Assembly: GCF_017592825.1 (NCBI RefSeq)
Contig: NZ_JAGFMD010000009.1
Coordinates: forward strand, 124,001-188,000
Reading direction: 5' to 3'
Source: Roseivirga sp. E12
GTDB taxonomy: Bacteria; Bacteroidota; Bacteroidia; Cytophagales; Cyclobacteriaceae
DNA: 64,000 bases
Shown here: positions 36,125 through 43,267 of the stretch, piece by piece
How the letters are laid out: each line of letters begins with the position of its first letter
How positions within the stretch are numbered: the stretch's first letter is position 1
Notes under the pieces: generated by a model
The model's input: the letters and a program-made list of their open reading frames with translations, nothing else
The model's database searches: none
Told to the model about the DNA's origin: nothing
Translations under genes and position numbers: made by a program

Positions 36125-37285
36125 TTAAATTGTAACTTTAAAAAACTTGCATACCCCTTGTTCATTAACAAAAAACTGAACCCAGATTTCACTCTTAATT
36201 GAAAACGCCAAATTGTGATTAACCATACTGAAGGGAAGTTGCCATTCGGAAAACGTAGAATTTTCAAGGTCAATAACCGATAGATTTACAGGCTTCTTTC
36301 TATTGGCATCTCTGAAATCTGAATTGTTATTTGGAAAATTAGATCTAAAAAGCCTCACCAACTTCCTGTCTACTAAGGGCAATAAAATCCCATAATCGGG
36401 ACTCATTATAGCATGCCTCATTTTAGCATCTTCTTGCACAGTTTGGTCGAAATCCATTTTTTGCGTCTCATCTTCGATATACTCAGAACTCATAGTAAAT
36501 ATTCTTTCCGTTTCCTGATCCCTATCAAATTCAAAAACCTTTGATAGAGCTGGAAAACTGGCATATGACTTAGATCCAATATGACTGATTACTGGTTGAT
36601 CTAGATATCCATAGTAATACTCGCGATACTCATCAGGAAAAGTGAAAGGAAGCACTTTCATTTCTGAAGAAGAAAGTTCATATTTCCCAATCAAGCTAGT
36701 TCCATAAAATTCCTCAGGACTGGCTGTCCCAGAAATACTGGTACTATATAAGCCCATTAGAAAGCTTTTGTCTGTGTCGTCATATGAGAAACTTGAATTC
36801 CCATATCCATCAAACATGTAACGATTGGAAAAACGGTCTTCTCCATATCTGAAATCCCATTTATTCAACAGATCACCCGTTGCATTCAATAAGTAGATGG
36901 AATAATCTGAGAGAATAAAAATACTATCTCTAGAATAGTAATCTATCGCATTGACCGTCCGAATCCCTTTAGGTCCTTCTTGTTCTAGACTAAGCGAGGA
37001 CAAATATTCTTGCTGCGATAAGGAAAAGAAAGATATTGCATGAACTCTTTCATGGTACCCAGCATAAAAAGCACCTTCAGAATCTTCAAGAATAGAAAGT
37101 ATTGGAAAGTACTCTGGAACACCTTCAGGGACCGAAATTTCGACAACTTGGGTTTTTACCGTCATCTTCTTCCCGGACTCTCTCAATAATATAGGTTCAA
37201 TAAACCCTTTCTCTCTCTCCCTACAAGCTGAAAAGAGTATAACATAAAAAATCAGGCAAGCGATTGAAAACCTCACTCTATTCAT
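36125..37285 (-). CDS. six-bladed beta-propeller-type lipoprotein (module A)
   Basis: A 386-residue lipoprotein (MNRVRFSIACLIFYVILFSAC). The mature chain shows repeated four-strand units of the kind in Bacteroidota DUF4221/BF3164-type six-bladed propellers (for example VNAIDYYSRDSIFILSDYSIYLLNATGDLLNKWDF written here in part as SIFILSDYSIYLLNATG). It lies first in its module and is followed by the thioredoxin-like gene. It should sit in the periplasm or outer membrane; binding to the peptides is a guess from linkage. Confidence 0.7.
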   Translation of the reverse strand: MNRVRFSIACLIFYVILFSACREREKGFIEPILLRESGKKMTVKTQVVEISVPEGVPEYFPILSILEDSEGAFYAGYHERVHAISFFSLSQQEYLSSLSLEQEGPKGIRTVNAIDYYSRDSIFILSDYSIYLLNATGDLLNKWDFRYGEDRFSNRYMFDGYGNSSFSYDDTDKSFLMGLYSTSISGTASPEEFYGTSLIGKYELSSSEMKVLPFTFPDEYREYYYGYLDQPVISHIGSKSYASFPALSKVFEFDRDQETERIFTMSSEYIEDETQKMDFDQTVQEDAKMRHAIMSPDYGILLPLVDRKLVRLFRSNFPNNNSDFRDANRKKPVNLSVIDLENSTFSEWQLPFSMVNHNLAFSIKSEIWVQFFVNEQGVCKFFKVTI

Positions 37286-37720
37286 GGTAAACAGTTAATA
37301 ATTTCAACTCTTGCGATAAATATAAATACTTTTTTGAATTATTAAAATACTTTCTAGTACTTCTTTTATGCTCTTTACTAATTCTAATCTAATTTTGTCA
37401 TAGAATTAATCTTCAATGCTTTTATTAAAAAAAAAAGCTCTTAACTATATTCTATACATAATCTAAAACATATTAATTTACTCTGAGGTATTTTCTTTGA
37501 CTCGATTACACACCAAGACTAATAGTCATTATCATTCACAACCATGATAAAGCCCACTCTGACATCATGCCATCTTACCTCCATTGGTATAACTGATTAT
37601 TGTAGCCCACCCATTGACACTTTCGCAGCCCTCTACTTTGTGCCTTTGGCTTATTGGTTTGTCAGTAGGAAGTGAGAAAAGCAAAAAGAACTTACCAACC
37701 TATTAGCCCACACCATGTGA
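37286..37720. other. intergenic region between modules A and B
   Basis: These 435 bp hold no intact gene. The left 215 bp are very AT-rich and should contain the promoter of the module A propeller gene (minus strand). The right part contains the duplication junction described at 37501-37675. Confidence 0.7.
37501..37675 (+). repeat. duplication junction: htpG-promoter-like segment fused to RND permease tail
   Basis: The part 37501-37600 matches the htpG upstream region 43161-43241 by eye (CTCGATTA, CACCAAG-like, GACATCATGCCA, CTTAC, TTGGTAT). The part 37613-37675 encodes PIDTFAALYFVPLAYWFVSRK followed by TGA in fragments, i.e. DTFAALYFVPLAYWFV, almost identical to the RND permease C-terminus at 34656-34723. 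The same fusion recurs at 40141-40289. It is best read as the junction left by tandem duplication. Confidence 0.75.
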
Positions 37721-38281
37721 TTACCTGTGAGCCATTAGCTCATGATATTCACGACTTCTATTAGGAGTAGAAATACTTGCAAAAAATACTGCTCGTGGGC
37801 TTTCACCACCTCCCAAAATAAAAAAAGTCGGATTCGTAAATCGAGTTAGAAGGTTTGACAGCGTGGAATGAATCATATAAGTAGGGAATTCAAAATCCCT
37901 TAATAATAAATACAGTTTTAAGTCTCTCATAGAGCTGTAATTGGCAAAGAGAATAAATTCTTCTTTCCCATAAACCTCTTTTATCAGTTCAAGTTCTTGA
38001 TCAATGCAGGTGGAACATTGTATATCCGATATATAACCAATTACCCTGTTTTCTAAGTCAAGATGTTCTAGTCTCAATTCTAAACCTGTTGAAAGCTCCA
38101 TTATTTTAGCACTCATTATCAGCGATTCCGTTTCGAAGGCATAAGTCAATGAATCCAAAATACTTAAGCCATCCAACTCTTCTAAATAGTCAGGATCTAC
38201 CATCTTATTCTCAAGGCCGCCATTATGCTCGCAGGAAACTAAGAGTGTCAAAAGCAATACCTTGACTACCGAATTTCGCAT
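37721..38281 (-). CDS. thioredoxin-like lipoprotein, CSTC type (module B)
   Basis: A 186-residue lipoprotein (MRNSVVKVLLLTLLVSC). Near residue 90 the strand-plus-CxxC pattern RVIGYISDIQCSTCIDQEL marks a thioredoxin/TlpA-like fold. It continues with EEFILFANY and NPTFFILGGG. It overlaps the propeller gene of the same module by 16 bp, so the two are translationally coupled. Periplasmic disulfide handling is inferred from the motif and from the Cys-bearing peptide gene in the module. Confidence 0.65.
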   Translation of the reverse strand: MRNSVVKVLLLTLLVSCEHNGGLENKMVDPDYLEELDGLSILDSLTYAFETESLIMSAKIMELSTGLELRLEHLDLENRVIGYISDIQCSTCIDQELELIKEVYGKEEFILFANYSSMRDLKLYLLLRDFEFPTYMIHSTLSNLLTRFTNPTFFILGGGESPRAVFFASISTPNRSREYHELMAHR

Positions 38282-39495
38282 TTCATTATAATTGGATTGC
38301 TTAATTCATTGACCCCCTCCAACAACCTAAACACTTCTGGTCGAGCACTCTTCAATTCCCTAAGCAGTTTTTTGTCCTTGACTCCGGAGAGCTCTTTTTT
38401 TACTGCATACAACTGTTCTACTTCTAATGGAATGTAGAAATGATTGTCCTTCACGTAAATCGGAAAGTCGCTTACTCCGCCATACAACAGGTCGTCACTG
38501 ATACCATTGTAACCACTGAATTTGTTTGTGCTTTTATCATGAATGAGGGTGAGTATTGCCCCCTTGTGAAGGACCCTAAACAAAACATGTTTTTGGGACT
38601 CTAGAATTGGCCAATTAAAAAGAAATGTATATTCATGTTGCCGAGACTCTAAATTTCTGCCCTCTTGCAGGAGAAAAGTTGGCACTTGATTATCCGAGAC
38701 AATTTTGTATCTCAACTCCACGGAATCACCAGACATTTGAAAAATGTCCACTCCCCATGGTTGAAAAAACAAGAAAGAATCTTGATGAACCGACTGGTTA
38801 GAAGTTAGAGGCTGTGAAGTGTACTTTGACATGGCAGTACCCTCATTCCTAAGAAACCTATCCGAGATTTTGGGGCCCTCTAAAAAGATTATCTGATAAT
38901 TCAAATCGCCATAACCTGTCGTATTATTACTGAAAGCCATTTTTCCATCTTCAAACAAAAACATTGAGTGACTAAAAAAGGGGATCTCACTCCTAGCTAT
39001 AAAACGATTATTTAGGTCATATTCAGACACTCTAAAGCCTCGATCCATTAGTAATATTCTAGAATCTCTAAACTCAATGTCTATAAGTTCATCATGTTCG
39101 TCTGGTCCTTGACCTTGTACGCCCACCTCAAACAGGAAATCTCCATTTTCCCTGAACAGGAATGCCGATTTTGAAATTCTGTCGTCTAGGATTAGAATGT
39201 ATCCGTTAGACATCTTCATTTTAGAAACCCTTCCAATTATAATATGACTTGGAGTATTTAATTCAATGTAACTTCGGTTTAAAAATACTTCCGATACATT
39301 TCCAAAGGTGCGATCAATCTGCGAAGGGTATAATTCAACAGCTTCTGAAGTAATTAACTTGCGTGGAGAACTCGCCACCAAGGTAAAATTCTTCATCCTT
39401 TCTGTGTTTAATCTATCATCTATATTATTACCGCTATAACAGCCAGCAATCAGTGATGTGGAAACAAGAATGGCATAGAATGTCTTTCTAGTCAT
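38266..39495 (-). CDS. six-bladed beta-propeller-type lipoprotein (module B)
   Basis: A 409-residue lipoprotein (signal to SLIAGC). The mature chain is built of repeated strand units such as YILILDDRISKSAFLF, IEFRDSRILLMDRGFRV and MAFSNNTTGYGDLNYQ, with the GxGPDE pattern (GVQGQGPDEHDELID) that recurs in Bacteroidota six-bladed propellers. Module C has the same motif as GVKGFGPNE. It lies downstream of the module B peptide, separated by two hairpins, and is coupled to the CSTC protein. Ligand is unknown. Confidence 0.75.
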   Translation of the reverse strand: MTRKTFYAILVSTSLIAGCYSGNNIDDRLNTERMKNFTLVASSPRKLITSEAVELYPSQIDRTFGNVSEVFLNRSYIELNTPSHIIIGRVSKMKMSNGYILILDDRISKSAFLFRENGDFLFEVGVQGQGPDEHDELIDIEFRDSRILLMDRGFRVSEYDLNNRFIARSEIPFFSHSMFLFEDGKMAFSNNTTGYGDLNYQIIFLEGPKISDRFLRNEGTAMSKYTSQPLTSNQSVHQDSFLFFQPWGVDIFQMSGDSVELRYKIVSDNQVPTFLLQEGRNLESRQHEYTFLFNWPILESQKHVLFRVLHKGAILTLIHDKSTNKFSGYNGISDDLLYGGVSDFPIYVKDNHFYIPLEVEQLYAVKKELSGVKDKKLLRELKSARPEVFRLLEGVNELSNPIIMKCEIR

Positions 39496-39509
39496 ATGGT
39501 TGAATTAGA

Positions 39510-39554
39510 GGTCTGAAGAGTCATCAGACCTTAACCCCTATTCAAAGGGTTAAG
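39510..39554 (-). promoter_or_regulatory. double hairpin between peptide and propeller genes (module B)
   Basis: GGTCTGA/TCAGACC (39510-39530) and CCTTAACCC/GGGTTAAGG (about 39528-39555) form two adjacent stems sharing a boundary. No T-run follows, so they are more likely processing or partial-termination structures that let the peptide be made in excess. Confidence 0.55.
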
Positions 39555-39582
39555 GCTGAACTCAATATAAAAGTGAAGAGTA

Positions 39583-39942
39583 TTAAGTATGGTTTACTAC
39601 TTCACCAGCCGAGCCAGACTCCCTATTTGGACAAGGCTGAATGGGTGTAGTATTTGTTATTTCCGGTATGGCACCAGCATCATAGCAACCCCATGCCCAG
39701 CCAGGGCAAGATTTGATTCTGCCAGAGTAATGAGCATAGACCACATTGCCCGAACCTGTAATTGAAGCACCGCCTCCACCCGGGGTAACTTCACCAGAGA
39801 CCCCTCCTGAGCCACTAACTGAACACTCGATTTTGATTATTGTTGTAGTGTATGTCTCTGTGCCAAAAAGGCCATAACTGGTATTTACAAAGAAGGCACT
39901 AAGCATCAAAATTGCTGATACTAAGAATAGTCGTTTTATCAT
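39583..39942 (-). CDS. secreted Gly-rich peptide (module B)
   Basis: A 119-residue precursor with a signal ending near SYG (residue 24). The mature chain of about 95 residues begins with Thr-rich TETYTTTIIKIEC, has a Gly/Ser block (SGSGGVSGEVTPGGGGASITGSG) and a C-terminal part with four more Cys (SCPGWAWGCYD, PCPN). It is larger than and unlike the module A and C peptides but takes the same position, with the same upstream element. I do not recognise a family. Confidence 0.65.
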   Translation of the reverse strand: MIKRLFLVSAILMLSAFFVNTSYGLFGTETYTTTIIKIECSVSGSGGVSGEVTPGGGGASITGSGNVVYAHYSGRIKSCPGWAWGCYDAGAIPEITNTTPIQPCPNRESGSAGEVVNHT

Positions 39943-39964
39943 TTGATTATGATTGAATCACTAC

Positions 39965-40057
39965 CTACTCTATTTCTGGATTTTCGGCACCCTCCATGAT
40001 AAAAGAACCGCCAGCAAACACAAGATGGATGATTATATTATTTATATCAAATATTTT
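39965..40057 (-). pseudogene. remnant of a peptide gene 3' end, or conserved leader (module B)
   Basis: Thirty codons are open on the minus strand, with no upstream start, and end in LVFAGGSFIMEGAENPEIE-stop. The GGS and the ENPEIE tail resemble the C-termini of the module C (GGSIGEN) and module A (DPEIE) peptides. The stop lies 22 bp before the ATG of the module B peptide. It parallels the segments at 35587 and 42842. Confidence 0.45.
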
Positions 40058-40140
40058 TTATGATTTTTTCTTCTAAATAATGAAATACAATCTAAGAATC
40101 ACTTGGAACAATCATCAGTGATTTGCGATCATCATTTTAG

Positions 40141-40289
40141 TCTTTCTCCTTTAATCAGATCTTGATGACATTCTACCACCCATTCTCTCTTTGTATAACG
40201 TTTGATTATTGTGACCTATCCATCGGCACCTTAACAGCACCTTACCCTGTGCCCTTGACGTATTGGCTTGTGAGTAGGAACAGGAGTGA
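40141..40289 (+). repeat. second duplication junction (htpG-promoter-like plus RND tail)
   Basis: It aligns by eye with 37561-37675 over its full length: GATGACATT, TTTGTATAAC, GATTATTGT, then a decayed tail encoding SIGTLTAPYPVPLTYWLVSR and a stop at 40287-40289. The tail matches the RND permease C-terminus but with more changes (F to P, A to T, F to L), as expected of unselected sequence. Confidence 0.72.
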
Positions 40290-40402
40290 CTAAGGAAAGA
40301 GAAGAATAAATATCTAAATCACTAGAAAGTACTTTGCCCGTCAAGACTTGTAAGAAAACAAAAATGTTATAGCAGGGCTAATGACAGGCAAGCACCAGAT
40401 TG

Positions 40403-40894
40403 TTAATTTGACTTTAGAATTAGTGATTTGAATTTATTGCTCCTTGAAGACGTTCCCACAGGATTTCCTCGCTCAATAATTCGACCATTACTATTCAGTA
40501 ACAAGGTCTGATGATCCTTATTGGCACTGATCTGGTTATCATCAAAAAATTTATATTCCAAATCGTAAAAATAACTGACCTTAAATTCCGACTTATGAAA
40601 GACATAATCTATGTCAATTCTATCTCTTCCACTTACAACAAAGAGTATATCCATTCTACTACTAAGATCATTCTTTATCACAAAATCTTTCCACAGCTCC
40701 ATTTCCACAAAGCATGTTGAACAGCCCGAATTCAGGTACTTTACTAAAGTAAAATGACCCTTAGGAAATTGCAATAATTCCGGTTTTACCTGAATGTTTT
40801 GATCTAAAAACTGTTTGGACACTATAATTTCATCTACACTCTGAAATTGAGTGATAAGCAAAATTGATAAACCGATTATGAGCTTGTTAGGCAT
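40403..40894 (-). CDS. thioredoxin-like exported protein, CSTC type (module C)
   Basis: The start at 40894 gives MPNKLIIGLSILLITQF, a signal or anchor. The longer frame lies inside the propeller gene. The 163-residue protein has HFTLVKYLNSGCSTCFVEMELW, a strand followed by CSTC at the start of a helix, as in thioredoxin-like folds. It continues with DILFVVSG, a YFYDLEYKFF stretch and TLLLNSNGRIIERG, which resembles the last two strands of TlpA-type proteins. It overlaps the propeller gene by 8 bp. Confidence 0.68.
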   Translation of the reverse strand: MPNKLIIGLSILLITQFQSVDEIIVSKQFLDQNIQVKPELLQFPKGHFTLVKYLNSGCSTCFVEMELWKDFVIKNDLSSRMDILFVVSGRDRIDIDYVFHKSEFKVSYFYDLEYKFFDDNQISANKDHQTLLLNSNGRIIERGNPVGTSSRSNKFKSLILKSN

Positions 40895-42008
40895 CTCCGT
40901 ATTTATATTCAAATTGAACAATGTCTGGCAATTCACTAGCAGAAACCCCATAGATATAGCCATTCTTTTCGTCTACAGTTATGCTCCTTATTAATTGGTC
41001 TAACACAAGTTTTTCAACTACATATCCCTCCTTGTTAAATACATAAATCTCATTGCACAATTCTTTGCCATTTGGATTTCCATCCCATTTCTTACCTGAA
41101 AACAGACCATATACAAACTGTTCTCCAACATAAACATCCATATACCCATGGTGAGTCTCTTTCGGGTCAATTGCTAACACATTGCTTCCTTGGACTCGAG
41201 CTACCTCAAATCTAGGTTCTATATCCAGGGGACCGACTATTTCAATGATTTCATTGTCATCTATATTGAGTAATTCAAGTTGATCAATATAAATGGAGGA
41301 ATGTGCAAAAAGAGTGTTTTCTGAATTGGCTCTTAGGAGGCCTTGATAAAACTGTGCCCACACTCCCTTAGGATATTTTTGACTGAGCGGCTCATCATAG
41401 TCTCCATACCTTTTCAATTCATTGCCCAGTGTATCATACTCAGTGAATCTCGAAAGCCCATCTACTGTTAAACCAATAAGTGTACTTCTATTAGACCACC
41501 CTACACGAAAGCTGGTAAAATCTCCTTCCCTAAAAGTATATTGCTTTTCGGCCAGGCCTGAGACATTATTTTTGGACAAGTCAAACTTAGAAAACCGCCT
41601 TTGCTGTAAATCATAAGACCACACGTAGCCAGGGTTTGAACTGTTTAAACTTAGGGCCTTGCTTGCCGTCATGATTTCGTTGGGCCCAAAACCTTTAACT
41701 CCGAGAGATTTAACATATTTTTTGTCAGAAGCATTGACCACATGAATGAGGCTATCAGCATTTAGATCGCTGATAATTAGATAAGGGTCATTGTACATCA
41801 CAGACATCGGAAAAACCACATGCTCAGCCAGATCGAGTGGTTTTGCCTCTAACTTTTTGACTACTGTGACAAGGTCATCTGTAAACTTAATGGTCTTCAC
41901 CGTGGTGAATCCATCACTTGATTTTCTAGTTTGAACATCAAAACTGGCTGTATTCTTACAACCAACAATGATGAGTATTAAAAAGAGTAATGAAAGTTTC
42001 TTTATCAT
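40887..42008 (-). CDS. six-bladed beta-propeller-type lipoprotein (module C)
   Basis: A 373-residue lipoprotein (MIKKLSLLFLILIIVGC) of the Bacteroidota six-bladed propeller type, with DPYLIISDLNADSLIHVVN, SLGVKGFGPNEIMTASKALS, a GYVWSYDLQQRRFSKFDL blade and a final NGYIYGVSASELPDIVQFEY. It follows the three peptide genes of module C, separated by one strong hairpin, and is coupled to the CSTC gene. Linkage suggests it acts on, or is acted on by, the peptides; this is inference. Confidence 0.78.
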   Translation of the reverse strand: MIKKLSLLFLILIIVGCKNTASFDVQTRKSSDGFTTVKTIKFTDDLVTVVKKLEAKPLDLAEHVVFPMSVMYNDPYLIISDLNADSLIHVVNASDKKYVKSLGVKGFGPNEIMTASKALSLNSSNPGYVWSYDLQQRRFSKFDLSKNNVSGLAEKQYTFREGDFTSFRVGWSNRSTLIGLTVDGLSRFTEYDTLGNELKRYGDYDEPLSQKYPKGVWAQFYQGLLRANSENTLFAHSSIYIDQLELLNIDDNEIIEIVGPLDIEPRFEVARVQGSNVLAIDPKETHHGYMDVYVGEQFVYGLFSGKKWDGNPNGKELCNEIYVFNKEGYVVEKLVLDQLIRSITVDEKNGYIYGVSASELPDIVQFEYKYGDA

Positions 42009-42032
42009 AATTTGCTATTGCTATTGATTGAG

Positions 42033-42062
42033 ATGGAGGTTATACCGAAGTACAACCTCCAT
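42033..42062 (-). promoter_or_regulatory. hairpin between peptide and propeller genes (module C)
   Basis: ATGGAGGTT (42033-42041) and AACCTCCAT (42054-42062) form a perfect 9-bp stem with a 12-nt loop, 30 bp after the last peptide gene. It takes the same place as the module B hairpins. No T-run follows on the minus strand. Confidence 0.6.
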
Positions 42063-42091
42063 TGTTGGTGTTAAACCTATTTGGAGTGAAA

Positions 42092-42325
42092 TTAATTTTC
42101 CCCAATAGAGCCTCCTCCTCCACTACCAGGGCAGTCACCTTCAGATAGGTAATAAGCGTTGTCTACCATATAGAATAGCACAAAACAAATAGCACCCGAC
42201 TGCGTAGGGCAGCAAGTGCCGTTAGTTGGAGGTGGTGTTGTTTGCGCCTGAGACTGTTTGGGTGCCACCATAGTCAGTGCTAATAGCACGACCGACATTA
42301 TTGATATTGCAATTTTACTTCGCAT
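42092..42325 (-). CDS. small secreted Cys-rich peptide, type C3
   Basis: A 77-residue precursor with a signal ending near QSQAQ (residue 28). The mature peptide has a Thr/Pro-rich head, then GTCCPTQSGAICFV, YYLSEGDCPG and the tail GGGGSIGEN. The pattern CC-x7-C-x17-C gives four Cys, enough for two disulfides. It shares about half of its mature residues with the two upstream peptides. It is secreted by Sec, and the propeller follows after a hairpin. Confidence 0.8.
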   Translation of the reverse strand: MRSKIAISIMSVVLLALTMVAPKQSQAQTTPPPTNGTCCPTQSGAICFVLFYMVDNAYYLSEGDCPGSGGGGSIGEN

Positions 42326-42350
42326 AATTTTATCTATTTGTTAAACATCA

Positions 42351-42578
42351 TTAATTCTCACCGATGGTTCCACCACCTCCACCTCCGGGATTAGGACAAT
42401 CACCGCTCGACAGGTAATAATAATTCTCGAGCATATTAGTGCCAACTATACATATAGCACCTGACTGAGTAGGGCAGCAAGTACCCGAAGGAGGTGTCTG
42501 AGCTTCTACCTTAACGGTCGAAAACATTGCAACACCGATAAACATTAAACTGAGTAATCCTATTATCTTTTTTTTCAT
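42351..42578 (-). CDS. small secreted Cys-rich peptide, type C2
   Basis: A 75-residue precursor with a signal ending near KVEAQ (residue 27). The mature part is TPPSGTCCPTQSG, AICIVG, then YYYLSSGDCPN and a six-Gly tail ending TIGEN. It is the middle copy of three tandem paralogs. The KVEA cleavage region is reminiscent of the NVEALA motif of Bacteroidales small peptides, though the match is short. Confidence 0.8.
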   Translation of the reverse strand: MKKKIIGLLSLMFIGVAMFSTVKVEAQTPPSGTCCPTQSGAICIVGTNMLENYYYLSSGDCPNPGGGGGGTIGEN

Positions 42579-42591
42579 TTTGTTTTAAGTT

Positions 42592-42819
42592 TTAATTTTC
42601 TCCAATACTTCCTCCACCACCATTACCGGGGCAGTCACCTTCTGTTAAATAGTAATAACCTACTTTATAAAGAAGTCCTACAAAGCAGATTGCTCCAGAA
42701 TCCGTTGGGCAACAAGTTCCTGTTGGAGGGGCTTGTTGAGCCTTTAGACTGCTTGAGCCGGCCATCGACACTCCCACAATTGCAATTGCAAGCAGGCTTG
42801 TTTTAATTTTTTTTAACAT
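42592..42819 (-). CDS. small secreted Cys-rich peptide, type C1
   Basis: A 75-residue precursor, first of the module C operon, with a signal ending near LKAQQ (residue 28). The mature part is APPTGTCCPTDSGAICFVG, then GYYYLTEGDCPG and GNGGGGSIGEN. It has the same four-Cys frame as C2 and C3. It starts 22 bp after the peptide-tail remnant, and the AT-rich region upstream should hold the operon promoter. Confidence 0.8.
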   Translation of the reverse strand: MLKKIKTSLLAIAIVGVSMAGSSSLKAQQAPPTGTCCPTDSGAICFVGLLYKVGYYYLTEGDCPGNGGGGSIGEN

Positions 42820-42841
42820 GTGTATGATTTTAAATTTTCAC

Positions 42842-42901
42842 CTACTCTGTTTTAGGGTTTTCGGTATTCCCCTTCGACAATTTGCAAATCTTGAATTGAT
42901 A
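42842..42901 (-). pseudogene. remnant of a peptide gene 3' end, or conserved leader (module C)
   Basis: Nineteen codons between two stops read YQFKICKLSKGNTENPKTE on the minus strand. The ENPKTE end matches the ENPEIE of module B and SENP of module A. There is no start codon. It lies 22 bp before the first peptide gene, as in the other modules. Confidence 0.42.
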
Positions 42902-43160
42902 TTAAACATAATCTGGTATTATTTCAAGTTAATATTTTACTTATGTATGTATAAAACATTTTTAATGATCTGAAATAATAATTTTATAATCTTTTTAAAA
43001 TTGGTTTATTAATTTCATATATAATAAACTGTTTATGTAATAACTTACATACTTTTTATTTCGTGAATTATCAAGTATAAACCCTAATACTGTCCCCAAC
43101 TCCATTCAGATCATTTTAAAAGGGAGGCAAAGCAATTCTAACAAGAGGGGTCAGGCAGAG

Positions 43161-43241
43161 CTCGATTAAACATCAATCTTTAGTCAAGAATGACATCATG
43201 TCACCTTACATTCCTTGGTATGGCATTTGATATTGTCGCTA
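43161..43241 (+). repeat. htpG upstream segment, source of the junction repeats
   Basis: This segment contains CTCGATTA, GACATCATG and TTGGTATGGCATTTGATA. Diverged copies lie at 37501-37600 and 40141-40217. It ends 26 bp before the htpG start codon and probably includes its promoter; the TTGG-N8-TTTGA spacing resembles a -24/-12 element, but a housekeeping promoter is equally possible. Confidence 0.65.
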
Positions 43242-43267
43242 CAGATTAAAACAATGACAAAATAGCT

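Larger units (their letters stand above)
39943..40402. other. intergenic region between modules B and C
   Basis: These 460 bp contain no intact gene. They hold a peptide-tail remnant (39965-40057), an AT-rich promoter-like stretch for module B on the minus strand, and the second duplication junction (40141-40289). The remaining 110 bp show nothing clear. Confidence 0.7.
42820..43267. other. intergenic region between module C and htpG
   Basis: These 448 bp separate divergent transcripts. The left part holds the peptide-tail remnant (42842-42901) and a very AT-rich stretch (42900-43080) likely to contain the module C promoter. The right part holds the htpG upstream region, which is repeated at the duplication junctions. 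Confidence 0.7.

Noticed and set aside
37501-37675. Mobile element end or REP sequence
   Set aside because: The copies are explained by homology to the htpG upstream region and the RND gene tail. No transposase, terminal inverted repeat or target duplication was seen.
42092-42819. Lanthipeptide or other RiPP precursors
   Set aside because: The peptides have Sec-type signals and no modification enzyme (LanB/C/M, YcaO, radical SAM) lies nearby; disulfide peptides fit better.
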